This document shows, piece by piece, positions 23,445 to 33,890 of a stretch of 64,000 bases of DNA (positions within the stretch are counted from its first letter, which is position 1; every line of letters starts with the position of its first letter). The position numbers and the translations under genes are program-made. The notes under the pieces are model-generated. The model searched no databases. It saw only the letters and a program-made list of their open reading frames with translations, and had not been told where the DNA came from. Source of the DNA: Desulfuromonas sp. KJ2020 (GTDB taxonomy: Bacteria; Desulfobacterota; Desulfuromonadia; Desulfuromonadales; SZUA-540); contig NZ_JAKUKE010000001.1 of assembly GCF_024197615.1 (NCBI RefSeq), positions 518,463 to 582,462 on the forward strand, written 5' to 3'.

Positions 23445-25955
23445 TTGTCCCGCAACGACTTACACCATATTTTTTCTCAGATCAATCGCCCTTCGCGCTA
23501 CCTGGGCGGCGAACTGGGCAGCATCAAAAAAGACCAGGAAACGGTCGACCTGCGCTTTGCCCTGGCCTTCCCCGATGTCTACGAAGTGGGCATGAGCCAC
23601 CTGGGCTTCGCCATTCTCTACTCGGTGCTCAACACCCAGGCGTCCATTGCGGCCGAGCGGGTCTATGCGCCCTGGCCCGACATGGAGGCGCATCTGCGCG
23701 CCAGCGACACCCCCCTGGCTTCCCTGGAAACGGAACGCCCCCTGGCCGACTTCGACCTGGTAGGCTTCACCCTGCAGTACGAGCTGTCCTACAGCAACGT
23801 GCTTAACATGCTCGACCTCGGCGGCATCCCCCGCCGGCGCCAGCAACGCGCCGACACCCACCCCCTGGTGGTCGTCGGCGGCCCCTGCGCCTACAACCCC
23901 GAGCCCCTGGCCGACTTCTTCGACTGCGCCGTGATCGGCGACGCCGAGGAGGCGGTGATCGAACTCTGCGAGGCTGTCCGCGCCTCCAAGGCCGCCCAGG
24001 AGGATCGCGACACCTTGCTGCGCCGGCTGAGCGTCATCGAAGGCGTCTACGTGCCGTCTCTGTTTGAGGTACGCTACCACGAGGATGGCACCGTCGCCGC
24101 CATCCAGCCGGAAACAGCCGACTATCCCCGCGTCCACCGGCGCTTTCTCAACGACCTGGAGACCGCCCCTTACCCCACGGCGCCCATTGTCCCCTTCATG
24201 AATACCGTGCATAACCGCGTCGCCATGGAAATCGCCCGCGGCTGCACCCGCGGCTGTCGTTTCTGCCAGGCGGGTTATATCTATCGGCCGGTGCGCGAGC
24301 GCAGTCCGCAAAAGATTGTCGAACTTATCGACCAGGCGTTGGAAGGTTCCGGCTACGAGGAAGTCTCCCTCCTCTCCCTGTCAACCGGCGACTACAGCTG
24401 CATCGAACCGCTGCTTAAAGAATTGATGAACCGCTACGCCCGCCGCAAGGTGGCGGTGTCCCTCCCCAGCCTGCGCGTCGGCTCGCTGACGCCGGAGTTG
24501 ATGGAAGAGATCAAAAAAGTGCGCAAGACCGGCTTCACCCTCGCCCCCGAGGCCGGAACCGAGCGCCTGCGCCAGGTCATCAACAAGGGGATCACCGAAG
24601 AAGATCTGCTCACCGCCACCCACAACGCTTTCACTTTGGGCTGGCGCCGCATCAAACTCTATTTCATGATGGGCCTGCCCACGGAGACCGATGAGGACAT
24701 CGAGGCCATCATCGATCTGGCCGTCAAGGTCAAGCGCAGCGGCAAGGGGACGGAAGGCGGCGCCGACGTGGCCCCTTCCGTGTCGACTTTCGTGCCCAAG
24801 GCCCATACCCCCTTTCAATGGGAAGCGCAGATCGGTATCGACGAGACGCTACGCCGCCAGCACCTGCTGCGCGATGGCCTGAAAAACCGCAAGATGCGCC
24901 TGAAATGGCACGACGCCCAGCTCTCCTTTCTCGAAGGGGTCTTCGCCCGGGGCGATCGGCGCCTGGGCCAGGTGCTCGAACGGGCGGTCGATCTCGGCTG
25001 CCGCTTTGATGGCTGGCAGGAACACTTCAATTTTGAGCGCTGGATGCAGGCTTTCGCCGAGAGCGGCCTCGAACCCGCCTGGTATCTGCGCGAGCGCTCG
25101 GAGGAGGAGACCCTGCCCTGGGACCACCTCGATTGCGGCATCCCCAAGGCCTTTTTCAGGCAGGAACGTCAACGGGCTCTGACGGGGACCTATACCCCCG
25201 ACTGCCGCACCGGGCCGTGCAGTCAGTGCGGCGTCTGCGATTTCGACCAGCTGCGCATGCGCCTGACTGCCACGACGGCAGTGGTCAAGTCCCTGGAAAC
25301 CGCGGCGGATAATAAACCGGTCAGCGAGGAGCGCTACAAGGTGCGCCTGCGGGTGCGCAAAGAGGGCAAGGCCCGCTTCGTCGGCCATCTCGAATTCATG
25401 ACCCTCTTTCACCGGGCGGTGCGCCGGGGGCACATTCCGGTCCGCTTCTCGGCCGGGTTCAGCCCGCAGCCGCGCATCTCTTTCCCCGACGCGCTGCCAA
25501 CGGGGGTCGAAAGCGACGCCGAGATCATTGACCTCGAGCTCTTTCAGCCCTGGACGTCCCAGCAGGTCGTCAGCACCCTGAACGCCCAGCTGCCCGAAGG
25601 CTTCCGGGTGCTGGAGGGGGCCGGCCTGCCTTGGCAGACCCCTTCGCCCTCGGCCTGTATTCGGGAAGTTATTTATCGCGTCGAGCTACCGCAAGAGGTA
25701 CCCGCCGATCTGCCGGAACGCCTCGCCGCCTTTCTGGACGCGGCCGAAGTGCCGCACAGCAAGGAGAAGGGTCGCCAGACCGTCAACGTCGATATGCGCC
25801 CCTGGGTCCTCGGCCTGGATCTGGCCGACGGTGCCCTGATGCTGCACATGAAGCAGGGCAGCCCCACCGCCCTGACCGCCCACCTGCTCGGCCTTTCGCC
25901 GGATCAGGTACGGGCGCTACGCATCCGCAAGACGGCGACGGTGCTCGACCAATAG
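23445..25955 (+). CDS. B12-binding/radical SAM protein fused to a DUF2344 domain
   Basis: An 836-residue fusion. Residues 1-240 resemble a B12-type Rossmann domain (DVYEVGMSHLGFAILYSVLN, VVVGGPCAYNPEPLADFFD). A radical SAM domain follows, with CTRGCRFC (C267, C271, C274) for the 4Fe-4S cluster. Near 583-596 is a Cys-rich linker CRTGPCSQCGVC. The last 200 residues are a DUF2344 radical SAM-linked domain (RKEGKARFVGHLEFM, HIPVRFSAGFSPQPR). This fused form (TIGR03960/TIGR03936, from memory) is conserved in Geobacter-like genomes but its reaction is unknown. The neighbours rng and rplU hint at a link to ribosome or tRNA maturation. The start is a TTG with a weak site. Confidence 0.85.
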   Translation: MSRNDLHHIFSQINRPSRYLGGELGSIKKDQETVDLRFALAFPDVYEVGMSHLGFAILYSVLNTQASIAAERVYAPWPDMEAHLRASDTPLASLETERPLADFDLVGFTLQYELSYSNVLNMLDLGGIPRRRQQRADTHPLVVVGGPCAYNPEPLADFFDCAVIGDAEEAVIELCEAVRASKAAQEDRDTLLRRLSVIEGVYVPSLFEVRYHEDGTVAAIQPETADYPRVHRRFLNDLETAPYPTAPIVPFMNTVHNRVAMEIARGCTRGCRFCQAGYIYRPVRERSPQKIVELIDQALEGSGYEEVSLLSLSTGDYSCIEPLLKELMNRYARRKVAVSLPSLRVGSLTPELMEEIKKVRKTGFTLAPEAGTERLRQVINKGITEEDLLTATHNAFTLGWRRIKLYFMMGLPTETDEDIEAIIDLAVKVKRSGKGTEGGADVAPSVSTFVPKAHTPFQWEAQIGIDETLRRQHLLRDGLKNRKMRLKWHDAQLSFLEGVFARGDRRLGQVLERAVDLGCRFDGWQEHFNFERWMQAFAESGLEPAWYLRERSEEETLPWDHLDCGIPKAFFRQERQRALTGTYTPDCRTGPCSQCGVCDFDQLRMRLTATTAVVKSLETAADNKPVSEERYKVRLRVRKEGKARFVGHLEFMTLFHRAVRRGHIPVRFSAGFSPQPRISFPDALPTGVESDAEIIDLELFQPWTSQQVVSTLNAQLPEGFRVLEGAGLPWQTPSPSACIREVIYRVELPQEVPADLPERLAAFLDAAEVPHSKEKGRQTVNVDMRPWVLGLDLADGALMLHMKQGSPTALTAHLLGLSPDQVRALRIRKTATVLDQ

Positions 25956-26007
25956 AAAACGCATTTTCAGAAATTTTATATAAACCTTTTTTTGACAGGG
26001 AGGAGCC

Positions 26008-27519
26008 ATGACCAAAGAGCTGGTCATCAACACCACCTCCCACGAAACCCGTGTCGCCCTGCTGGAGAGCGGGCACATCGCCGAACTCTATATTGAACGG
26101 AGTCGGGAACGGGGGATCGTGGGCAACATCTACCAGGGGAAGGTCATCCGGGTTCTGCCCGGCATGCAGGCGGCCTTCGTCGACATCGGCCTGGAAAAGG
26201 CCGCCTTTCTCTACGTGGCCGACGTCCTCGATGAAATGGAAGCGGTCGAGCAGTTCGTCGAAGGGGCCAGCCAGCACGCCAAGCCCAGCGAAGGCGGGGA
26301 CGACGATCGACCGCCGCTGCCTCCCATCGAAGACCTGCTGCAGGAAGGACAGATCATCCTGGCCCAGGTCGCCAAGGAGCCCATCGGCACCAAGGGCGCC
26401 CGCATCACCTCCCACATTTCGCTGCCGGGCCGCCACCTGGTCTATATGCCGACCGTTGATCACATCGGCATCTCCCGCCGCATCGAAAACGAAGAGGAGA
26501 AGGATCGCCTGCGCCTCATCATTGAAAGCATCCGCCCCCAGGGCACCGGCTTCATCGTGCGCACCGCCGCTGAAGGCAAGAGCGAGGAGGATCTGCGCGC
26601 CGACGTCGAGTTCCTGGTCGGCCTCTGGAAGGACATCGCCAAGCGCAAGGAGAACAAAAAGGCGCCCTGCCTCATCCATTCGGATCTCGACGTCACCAGC
26701 AAGGTGCTGCGCGACATCCTGACCGAGGATGTACGCCGCATCGTGGTCGACTCCCAGGAGGAGCACGACAAGATCGTCCGATTTTTGCAGACCTTCATGC
26801 CCAAGCTTAATGTGGACATCGAGCTTTACGACCAGGATGAACCGATCTTCGACGCCTTCGGCCTGGAGGTGGAAATCGCCCGCGCCTTGGGACGCAAGGT
26901 GTGGCTCAAGAGCGGCGGTTACATCATCATCGAGCAGACGGAAGCCCTCACCGCCATCGACGTCAACACGGGTCGCTTCGTGGGCAAGCACAACCTGGAG
27001 GACACCATCCTCAAGACCAACCTGGAGGCCGTCAAGGAGATCGCCTTTCAGCTGCGCCTGCGCAACATCGGCGGTCTGATCATCATCGATTTCATCGACA
27101 TGGAAAAGGAGCTGCACCGGGAGAAAGTTCATTCGGCCCTGGAAGAAGCCCTGAAGAACGACAAGAGCAAGACCAACATCCTGAAGATCTCCGAGCTGGG
27201 ATTGGTGGAAATGACCCGCAAGCGCGTGCGCGAAAGCATCGGGCGCACCCTCTGCGAACCTTGTCCCTACTGCGAAGGCAAGGGCTACGTGAAAAGCCGC
27301 ACCACCCTGGCCTACGAGGTCTTTCGGGAAATCCGCCGCGAAATCCGCGACCTGCCCGGCTACCGCCTGACCCTGCAGGTCCACCCCGATATCGCCGCCC
27401 TGCTCTACGACGAGGAGCGACACGGCATCGAGGAGTTGGAAAGGCAGTTCGAAAAGCAGATCAGCATTACGGCCCGCCCGAACTTCCACATCGAGCAGTT
27501 CGATATCCTGGTCGGCTGA
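26008..27519 (+). CDS. rng: Ribonuclease G/E family endoribonuclease
   Basis: The 503-residue protein opens with MTKELVINTTSHETRVALLE and an S1 domain (about 36-125, GNIYQGKVIRVLPGMQAAFVDIG). It contains the RNase E/G catalytic region with a conserved Asp in TAIDVNTGRF and the second in LIIIDFIDM. A Zn-link CEPCPYC sits at C416, C419 and C422. The length matches RNase G rather than RNase E, as the scaffold tail is absent. It is a 5'-end-dependent endonuclease involved in rRNA maturation and mRNA decay. A strong AGGGAGGAG precedes the ATG. It lies between the radical SAM-DUF2344 gene and rplU. Confidence 0.93.
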   Translation: MTKELVINTTSHETRVALLESGHIAELYIERSRERGIVGNIYQGKVIRVLPGMQAAFVDIGLEKAAFLYVADVLDEMEAVEQFVEGASQHAKPSEGGDDDRPPLPPIEDLLQEGQIILAQVAKEPIGTKGARITSHISLPGRHLVYMPTVDHIGISRRIENEEEKDRLRLIIESIRPQGTGFIVRTAAEGKSEEDLRADVEFLVGLWKDIAKRKENKKAPCLIHSDLDVTSKVLRDILTEDVRRIVVDSQEEHDKIVRFLQTFMPKLNVDIELYDQDEPIFDAFGLEVEIARALGRKVWLKSGGYIIIEQTEALTAIDVNTGRFVGKHNLEDTILKTNLEAVKEIAFQLRLRNIGGLIIIDFIDMEKELHREKVHSALEEALKNDKSKTNILKISELGLVEMTRKRVRESIGRTLCEPCPYCEGKGYVKSRTTLAYEVFREIRREIRDLPGYRLTLQVHPDIAALLYDEERHGIEELERQFEKQISITARPNFHIEQFDILVG

Positions 27520-27541
27520 GGCCTGACACTATTTTTATTCC

Positions 27542-27570
27542 TTGACAGACAGGTGGTTTGGGCCTATAGT
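27542..27570 (+). promoter_or_regulatory. Near-consensus promoter for rplU-rpmA
   Basis: TTGACA at 27542-27547 and TATAGT at 27565-27570 are exactly 17 bases apart, 49 bases before the rplU start. This fits the strong expression expected of ribosomal protein genes. Confidence 0.8.
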
Positions 27571-27619
27571 GCCGCGTTACCTATCTAAAAAGCACAGAGA
27601 GAGTGAGGTGAAACGCATT

Positions 27620-27928
27620 ATGTACGCGGTGATCAAAACCGGAGGGAAACAGTACAAAGTATCCGAAGGCGACCTGTTGAAGGTCGAAAAGCTGGAAGGC
27701 GCGGTGGGAGATTCCATCGAGCTGACCGAAGTCCTCATGGTTGGCGGAGAAGAGGTTAAAATCGGAGCACCTCTATTGCCTGGCGCGAAAGTCAAAGCGC
27801 GGATCGTCGAGCAGGATAAAGACAAGAAGATTCTCGTCTTTCATTCCAAGCGGCGCAAAGGCTATCGCAAGACCTATGGACACCGTCAGCCTATCACTCG
27901 CCTGAAAATTACAGGTATTGAGGCGTAA
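27620..27928 (+). CDS. rplU: 50S ribosomal protein L21
   Basis: The 102-residue protein starts [18 protein letters not shown] and ends with the basic [15 protein letters not shown] typical of L21. Its size is normal for the family. L21 binds 23S rRNA next to L20. The frame stays open upstream to 27542, but only the ATG at 27620 gives the family N-terminus; a GAGGTGAAACGC site lies before it. rpmA follows after 11 bases, as is universal in bacteria, and the pair ends at the terminator at 28225-28260. Confidence 0.98.
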   Translation: MYAVIKTGGKQYKVSEGDLLKVEKLEGAVGDSIELTEVLMVGGEEVKIGAPLLPGAKVKARIVEQDKDKKILVFHSKRRKGYRKTYGHRQPITRLKITGIEA

Positions 27929-27939
27929 GGAGATTTACC

Positions 27940-28194
27940 ATGGCACACAAAAAAGGAGTTGGTAGCTCTCGTAACGGCCGTGACAGCGCTGGTAAACGCT
28001 TGGGCGTCAAGCGCTTTGGTGGTGAAGCCGTAACCTCCGGATCCATCCTGGTCCGGCAGCGTGGCACGACCTTCCACCCCGGCAACAACGTGGGCTGCGG
28101 CAAGGATTACACCCTTTACGCGCTGATCGACGGCAAAGTCAAGTTCGAGCGCAAAGGCAAAGATCGCCAGAAAATCAGCGTCTACGCTGACTGA
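27940..28194 (+). CDS. rpmA: 50S ribosomal protein L27
   Basis: The 84-residue protein begins [16 protein letters not shown], with the normal extended tail that reaches the peptidyl-transferase centre, and has [15 protein letters not shown] and [12 protein letters not shown] further on. It has no Firmicutes-type N-terminal extension that needs protease cleavage. An AAGGAG site precedes the ATG. It is co-transcribed with rplU. Confidence 0.98.
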   Translation: MAHKKGVGSSRNGRDSAGKRLGVKRFGGEAVTSGSILVRQRGTTFHPGNNVGCGKDYTLYALIDGKVKFERKGKDRQKISVYAD

Positions 28195-28224
28195 TCGTCC
28201 TGCCGACAGATCCAACCAAGGAAA

Positions 28225-28260
28225 AACCCGAGGTTCGCATTGAGAACTTCGGGTTTTTTT
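28225..28260 (+). terminator. Intrinsic terminator after rpmA
   Basis: AACCCGAGGTTC (28225-28236) pairs with GAACTTCGGGTT (28244-28255) through a 7-base loop, followed by a run of T to 28260. It separates rplU-rpmA from obg. Confidence 0.9.
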
Positions 28261-28332
28261 ATGGTAAAAATGGATACGAAAAGCAAGCCCGCCGAATTTC
28301 GGCTGACCCCCTTGCTTTTGGTCTCCAACTGA

Positions 28333-29419
<1,087 letters not shown>

Positions 29420-29469
29420 GGCCATTCGTTTTTCGTCCTGATTTCAAACACTTTACGCGCATATCTACC

Positions 29470-30588
29470 ATGATCAAGAATCTGCTTTCCCATGTGCGGC
29501 GTGTCGTCATCAAGATCGGCAGCGGCGTCATCTCCAACGAGGAAGGCCTCGACCCCGCCGTCATAGCCAATCTGACCGACGAGGTCGGCCATTTGCTCGA
29601 CCGCGGCTTCGAAGTCATCCTCGTCTCCTCCGGGGCCGTGGCGGCAGGCAAGGGCGCCCTCGGCATCAGCGGCCGCCCCCAGACCATCCCCCTGAAGCAG
29701 GCCGCCGCCGCCATCGGCCAGACCCGCCTGATGCGCTGTTACAAGGACGCCTTTCTCGAGCAGGGACGGACGGTGGCTCAGGTCCTGCTTACCCGCGACG
29801 ATCTCGCCAACCGGCGCCGCTATCTGAATGCCCGCAACACACTGATGACCCTGCTCGACCACCGCATCATCCCCATCATCAACGAAAACGACACCGTCGT
29901 GGTCGAAGAGATCCGCTTTGGCGACAATGACAACCTCTCCGCCATGGTCACCAACCTGGTGGAAGCCAATTTGCTGGTTATCCTCTCCGACGTCAATGGC
30001 CTGCATGACCGGGACCCGCGCAAGGATCCCAAGGCCCGACTGATCCCCGTGGTCGAACGCATCACCCCCGAGATCGAAGAGATGGCCGGCGGCAGCGGCA
30101 CCCTGGGAACCGGCGGCATGGGCACCAAACTCAAGGCCGCCAAACGCGCCACCCTCTACGGTGTCGGCACTGCCATCATCAACGGCACTATCCCCGGCAA
30201 CCTGCGTCGCCTCTTTGAAGGCGAAGAGGTCGGCACCTATTTTCTACCCGCCCGCAACCGCATGGCGGCCAAAAAACACTGGATCGCCTTTACCAAAAAG
30301 CCGCGCGGCAAACTCTTCCTCGACGAAGGAGCCGTCAAGGCGCTGCTAGAAGGGCACAAAAGCCTGCTCCCTTCCGGAATCAAGGGCGTGGAAGGGGGAT
30401 TCGACCGCGGCGACGCCGTACGCCTCTACACCTTGGCCGGCGAGGAACTTGGCAAAGGGGTCACCAACTACTCCCTGGCCGAACTCCTTCCCATCATGGG
30501 TAAAAAATCGACGGAGATCGAAAAAATCCTCGGCTACAAGTACGGCGACGAGATTATCCACCGGGACAACCTCGTTCTCAACGGCTGA
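29470..30588 (+). CDS. proB: Glutamate 5-kinase with PUA domain
   Basis: Catalyses the first step of proline synthesis, ATP plus glutamate to glutamyl-5-phosphate. The 372-residue protein has the amino-acid kinase fold: VVIKIGSGVISNEEGL, VSSGAVAAGKGALG, NENDTVVVEEIRFGDNDNLSA (the glutamate- and ATP-binding stretch) and GTGGMGTKLKAA. A PUA domain follows (about 280-365, KLFLDEGAVKALLEG, LLPSGIKGVEGGFDRGD). Length and order are typical. Proline usually inhibits this enzyme. It lies 76 bases before proA, with its own promoter at 29391-29419. Confidence 0.97.
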   Translation: MIKNLLSHVRRVVIKIGSGVISNEEGLDPAVIANLTDEVGHLLDRGFEVILVSSGAVAAGKGALGISGRPQTIPLKQAAAAIGQTRLMRCYKDAFLEQGRTVAQVLLTRDDLANRRRYLNARNTLMTLLDHRIIPIINENDTVVVEEIRFGDNDNLSAMVTNLVEANLLVILSDVNGLHDRDPRKDPKARLIPVVERITPEIEEMAGGSGTLGTGGMGTKLKAAKRATLYGVGTAIINGTIPGNLRRLFEGEEVGTYFLPARNRMAAKKHWIAFTKKPRGKLFLDEGAVKALLEGHKSLLPSGIKGVEGGFDRGDAVRLYTLAGEELGKGVTNYSLAELLPIMGKKSTEIEKILGYKYGDEIIHRDNLVLNG

Positions 30589-30664
30589 GCGTGATCGGTA
30601 GATATTGACCCTGGTTCGACAGCCACCGGTGCCGGGAGGTGGTGGTACAGACAAGGAGACAACC

Positions 30665-31921
30665 ATGAATATGGCAGAGCAGATGGTTCAACTGGCCCGC
30701 GCTTCCAAAGAGGCCGGGCGCGTTTTGGCGCGACTCTCTTCGGCCGTGAAGGACGATCTTTTGCGGCACATGGCCGACGCCCTGGAACAGAACGCCGAGG
30801 CCCTGATTTCCGCCAACGAGAACGACCTGGCCGCCGCCCGTGACAAGGGGATGGCCCCGGCCATGGTCGACCGGCTGGTGCTGGATGAAAAACGCATCGT
30901 CGCCATGGCGGAGGGCCTGCGCGAAGTGGCGGCCCTGCCCGATCCCGTCGGCGAGATCACCGGCATGTGGCGCCGACCCAACGGCATCCAGGTCGGCCGC
31001 ATGCGCATCCCCCTGGGCGTCATCGGCATCATCTACGAATCGCGCCCCAATGTCACGGCGGACGCCGCCGGTCTCTGCCTGAAGAGCGGCAATGCCGTCA
31101 TCCTGCGCGGCGGCTCTGAAGCCATTCACTCCAATACGGCCATCGGTGACATTCTGCGCCAGCAGCTGGAAAAACTGGGGCTGCCCAAGGCCGCTCTGCA
31201 GGTTGTCCCCGTGACCGACCGGGCCGCTGTGCTTGAACTGCTCAAGCTCGAAGAGGAAATCGACCTGATCATCCCCCGCGGCGGCGAAGGGCTCATCCGC
31301 TTCGTCAGCGAGAATTCCCGTATTCCGGTCATCAAACACTACAAGGGGGTCTGCCATACCTTTATCGACGCCAGCGCCGATTTTGACATGGCCGAGAGGA
31401 TCTGCGTCAACGCCAAGGTACAGCGCCCCGGCGTCTGCAACGCCATGGAGACCCTGCTCATCCACAAGGACATCGCCGAGACCTTCGTGCCGCAGATTGC
31501 CGCCGTCATGCGTAGCCACGGCGTCGAACTGCGCGGCTGCCCCCTCACCCGTTCGTTTGCACCTCAGATCAAGGCCGCGACGGAGGAGGACTGGTCGGCG
31601 GAATTTCTCGATCTTATCCTCGCCGTGCGCGTGGTTGACGATATGGAGGAAGCCATCGCCCACATCCAGCGCTACGGCTCCCTGCACACCGAGACCATCG
31701 TCACCCGCGACTACGAGAACTCCCAGCGCTTTCTGCGCGAGGTCAATTCCAGCGTGGTCATGGTCAACGCCTCCTCCCGCTTCTCCGACGGCAACCAGCT
31801 GGGACTTGGCGCGGAAATCGGCATCTCCACCACCAAACTGCACTCTTTTGGTCCCATGGGGCTGGAAGATCTGACCACCCGGAAATTCGTCGTGCTGGGG
31901 GACGGGCAGGTCAGGGCCTAG
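30665..31921 (+). CDS. proA: Gamma-glutamyl phosphate reductase
   Basis: Reduces glutamyl-5-phosphate to the semialdehyde with NADPH, the second step of proline synthesis. The 418-residue protein has the aldehyde dehydrogenase-like motifs of Pro[30 protein letters not shown], and the catalytic Cys in [12 protein letters not shown] (residue 258). I chose the ATG at 30665, preceded by AAGGAG; the frame is open upstream to 30605 without a good site. It follows proB and is followed by nadD after 26 bases. Confidence 0.97.
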   Translation: MNMAEQMVQLARASKEAGRVLARLSSAVKDDLLRHMADALEQNAEALISANENDLAAARDKGMAPAMVDRLVLDEKRIVAMAEGLREVAALPDPVGEITGMWRRPNGIQVGRMRIPLGVIGIIYESRPNVTADAAGLCLKSGNAVILRGGSEAIHSNTAIGDILRQQLEKLGLPKAALQVVPVTDRAAVLELLKLEEEIDLIIPRGGEGLIRFVSENSRIPVIKHYKGVCHTFIDASADFDMAERICVNAKVQRPGVCNAMETLLIHKDIAETFVPQIAAVMRSHGVELRGCPLTRSFAPQIKAATEEDWSAEFLDLILAVRVVDDMEEAIAHIQRYGSLHTETIVTRDYENSQRFLREVNSSVVMVNASSRFSDGNQLGLGAEIGISTTKLHSFGPMGLEDLTTRKFVVLGDGQVRA

Positions 31922-31947
31922 GGAGTGGTACGCAAGGTGAAGGCGCT

Positions 31948-32592
31948 ATGAAAATCGGCATTTTAGGGGGCACGTTCAACCCGGTTCATTACGCCCACCT
32001 GCGCATCGCCGAAGAGGTGCGGGAGGTCTGCGGCCTCGACCGTATCCTGTTTCTTCCCGCCGCCACCCCGCCCCACAAGGAGGTGGCGGCCAACATCGCC
32101 TTTGCCCATCGCCTGGCCATGGTCCAGGCCGCCATCGCCGACAACCCTTTTTTCGCAGCTTCCGATCTCGAGAACCGGCGTCCCGGCAAGAGCTATTCGG
32201 TCCACACCCTGGAGATTCTTCGCGAGGAAAACCCCGGGGATGACTTCTATTTCATCATTGGCATGGATTCCTTTCGGGACCTCTCCACCTGGAAGGAATA
32301 TGACCGCCTCTTCGCGCTCGCCCACCTTGTGGTCGCCAGCCGTCCTGGCATTGCCTGCGCCGATCCAGCCAGCCTGCTTCCCGTTGCCATCCGGGGGGAC
32401 TTCTGTTATCATGACTCCTCCAAAAACCTGAGGCATCGCAGCGGAAATCACGTCATTTTTCTGGAAGAGACGTTTCTGGATATCTCCTCCACCGACATCC
32501 GTCACCTGATCGCCAACAGACGCTCTATCCGCTACCTCCTGCCCCCCGCGGCGGAAGAATATATCTTCAAGAAACGCCTCTACCGAGGCTGA
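31948..32592 (+). CDS. nadD: Nicotinate-nucleotide adenylyltransferase
   Basis: Converts nicotinate mononucleotide and ATP to deamido-NAD. The 214-residue protein opens with ILGGTFNPVHYAHLRIAEEV (the adenylyltransferase T/HxGH region, with HYAH) and has the ISSTDIR motif near 180. Its size is usual. It is part of the conserved obg-proBA-nadD-rsfS-rlmH run. Confidence 0.96.
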   Translation: MKIGILGGTFNPVHYAHLRIAEEVREVCGLDRILFLPAATPPHKEVAANIAFAHRLAMVQAAIADNPFFAASDLENRRPGKSYSVHTLEILREENPGDDFYFIIGMDSFRDLSTWKEYDRLFALAHLVVASRPGIACADPASLLPVAIRGDFCYHDSSKNLRHRSGNHVIFLEETFLDISSTDIRHLIANRRSIRYLLPPAAEEYIFKKRLYRG

Positions 32593-32609
32593 GAAAGGTT
32601 TTCTGACTT

Positions 32610-32990
32610 TTGCAATCCAAAGACCGCGCTATACTGTGTGCAGCCTACGCACTAGAAAAAAAGGCCGTCAACGTCCGAATTCTCGAAGTGCAGGGGATTT
32701 CCACCCTGACAGATTATCTGGTTATCGCTTCCGGTTCGTCCGATCGCCAGGTACAGGCCATCGCCGAATCGGTACACCTCGGTCTGAAAAAGGAGCATGC
32801 CACCCTGCCTCTCGGCGTGGAAGGCATGAACGAAGGCCGCTGGGTCCTTATCGATTACGGCGATGTCATGGTGCACGTCTTTCAGGAGAACGTCCGGGAG
32901 TTTTACGATCTGGACGGTCTGTGGTCCGAAGCCGCCGAAATCGACATCCCTGAGAAGTACCACTGGGAGCGCAAGGCCAGGAACCTGTGA
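32610..32990 (+). CDS. rsfS: Ribosomal silencing factor RsfS
   Basis: The 126-residue protein has the RsfS fold: ISTLTDYLVIASGSSDRQVQ and GRWVLIDYGDVMVHVF, then REFYDLDGLW. RsfS binds L14 and blocks subunit joining in stationary phase. The start is a TTG at 32610, with GAAAGG upstream. Its stop overlaps the rlmH start by four bases. Confidence 0.95.
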   Translation: MQSKDRAILCAAYALEKKAVNVRILEVQGISTLTDYLVIASGSSDRQVQAIAESVHLGLKKEHATLPLGVEGMNEGRWVLIDYGDVMVHVFQENVREFYDLDGLWSEAAEIDIPEKYHWERKARNL

Positions 32991-33460
32991 AGCTCCACCT
33001 GGTTTGCGTCGGCCGACTGTCCGAATCCTACCTGCGCGATGCCGCCGAGGATTTCAGCCGTCGCGTCCAACGCTACCTTCCCCTGACGGTCACCGAACTC
33101 AAGGAGGAAAAAGGGGGAAAGAAGGCGGATCCCGGTTTTTTCCGGGAAAGGGAAGGGGAACGGCTGCTGGCCAGAATAGCCGATGAGACCTTCGTGATTG
33201 CCTTGGATGAAAAAGGGAAGATACGCACATCGGAGGAGCTGGCGGATTTTCTCGGCCAGCATATGGTGCAGGGGACCGGAGAGCTGGCCTTTGTCATCGG
33301 CGGGGCCTACGGCCTTAGTGACGCCGTCCGGCAAAGGGCAAATCTGGTGTTGTCTCTCTCGCCCCTGACCTTTACGCATCAGATGGCCCGGGTTATTCTG
33401 TTCGAACAGATCTACCGCGGCATGACTATTCTGCGCAACGAGCCGTACCACAATCGTTAA
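32987..33460 (+). CDS. rlmH: 23S rRNA (pseudouridine-1915-N3) methyltransferase
   Basis: The 157-residue SPOUT methyltransferase has the trefoil-knot motifs FVIGGAYGLSDAVR and LSLSPLTFTHQMARVILFEQIYR, and ends in NEPYHNR. These are the hallmarks of RlmH, which methylates pseudouridine 1915 in the 70S ribosome. The start is GTG 32987, overlapping the rsfS stop (GTGA). The synteny with rsfS is very widespread in bacteria. Confidence 0.97.
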   Translation: MKLHLVCVGRLSESYLRDAAEDFSRRVQRYLPLTVTELKEEKGGKKADPGFFREREGERLLARIADETFVIALDEKGKIRTSEELADFLGQHMVQGTGELAFVIGGAYGLSDAVRQRANLVLSLSPLTFTHQMARVILFEQIYRGMTILRNEPYHNR

Positions 33461-33488
33461 TCCGATCTTGTCACAGGAGAGCCGGACC

Positions 33489-33842
33489 ATGGATCAACAG
33501 GAACAGGACCGCATTGAAAAGCTGTTGCTTGACCTTCGCCGCAGCGTCATGCGCGAAGTCAGCGAAGCCAATGCGGCTTCCCAGGAACTGGGCACCGATG
33601 GGGTTCCCGACATCGGAGATGTGGCCGCCAACAGCTATCACCGGGACGTCCTGATGAATCTCAATGAAGCCCAACGCCAGAAGCTCCGTGACATCGACGC
33701 CGCCCTGGATCGACTGGCCGAAGGCGAATATGGCATCTGCGCCCGCTGCGAAGAGGAAATCGACTCCCGCCGCCTGCTCGTGCGCCCTTTTTCGCGTTAT
33801 TGTATTGACTGCAAATCGGATATTGAAAAATTCGGAGAATAG
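33489..33842 (+). CDS. TraR/DksA-type zinc-finger protein
   Basis: A 117-residue protein with a coiled-coil N-terminus and a C-terminal C4 zinc finger (C84, C87, C105, C108; ICARCEEEI and YCIDCKSD). It fits the DksA/TraR family, which binds RNA polymerase secondary channels and, with ppGpp, shifts transcription. The coiled-coil acidic tip seen in DksA (DxxDxA) is matched loosely by DIDAALDRL (68-76), so activity is uncertain. I use the ATG at 33489 with AGGAG upstream. Confidence 0.85.
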   Translation: MDQQEQDRIEKLLLDLRRSVMREVSEANAASQELGTDGVPDIGDVAANSYHRDVLMNLNEAQRQKLRDIDAALDRLAEGEYGICARCEEEIDSRRLLVRPFSRYCIDCKSDIEKFGE

Positions 33843-33890
33843 TTCGTCCAACCCTTGGAGACCCTTCGGGACCCAGCCCAGGAGAAGAAC

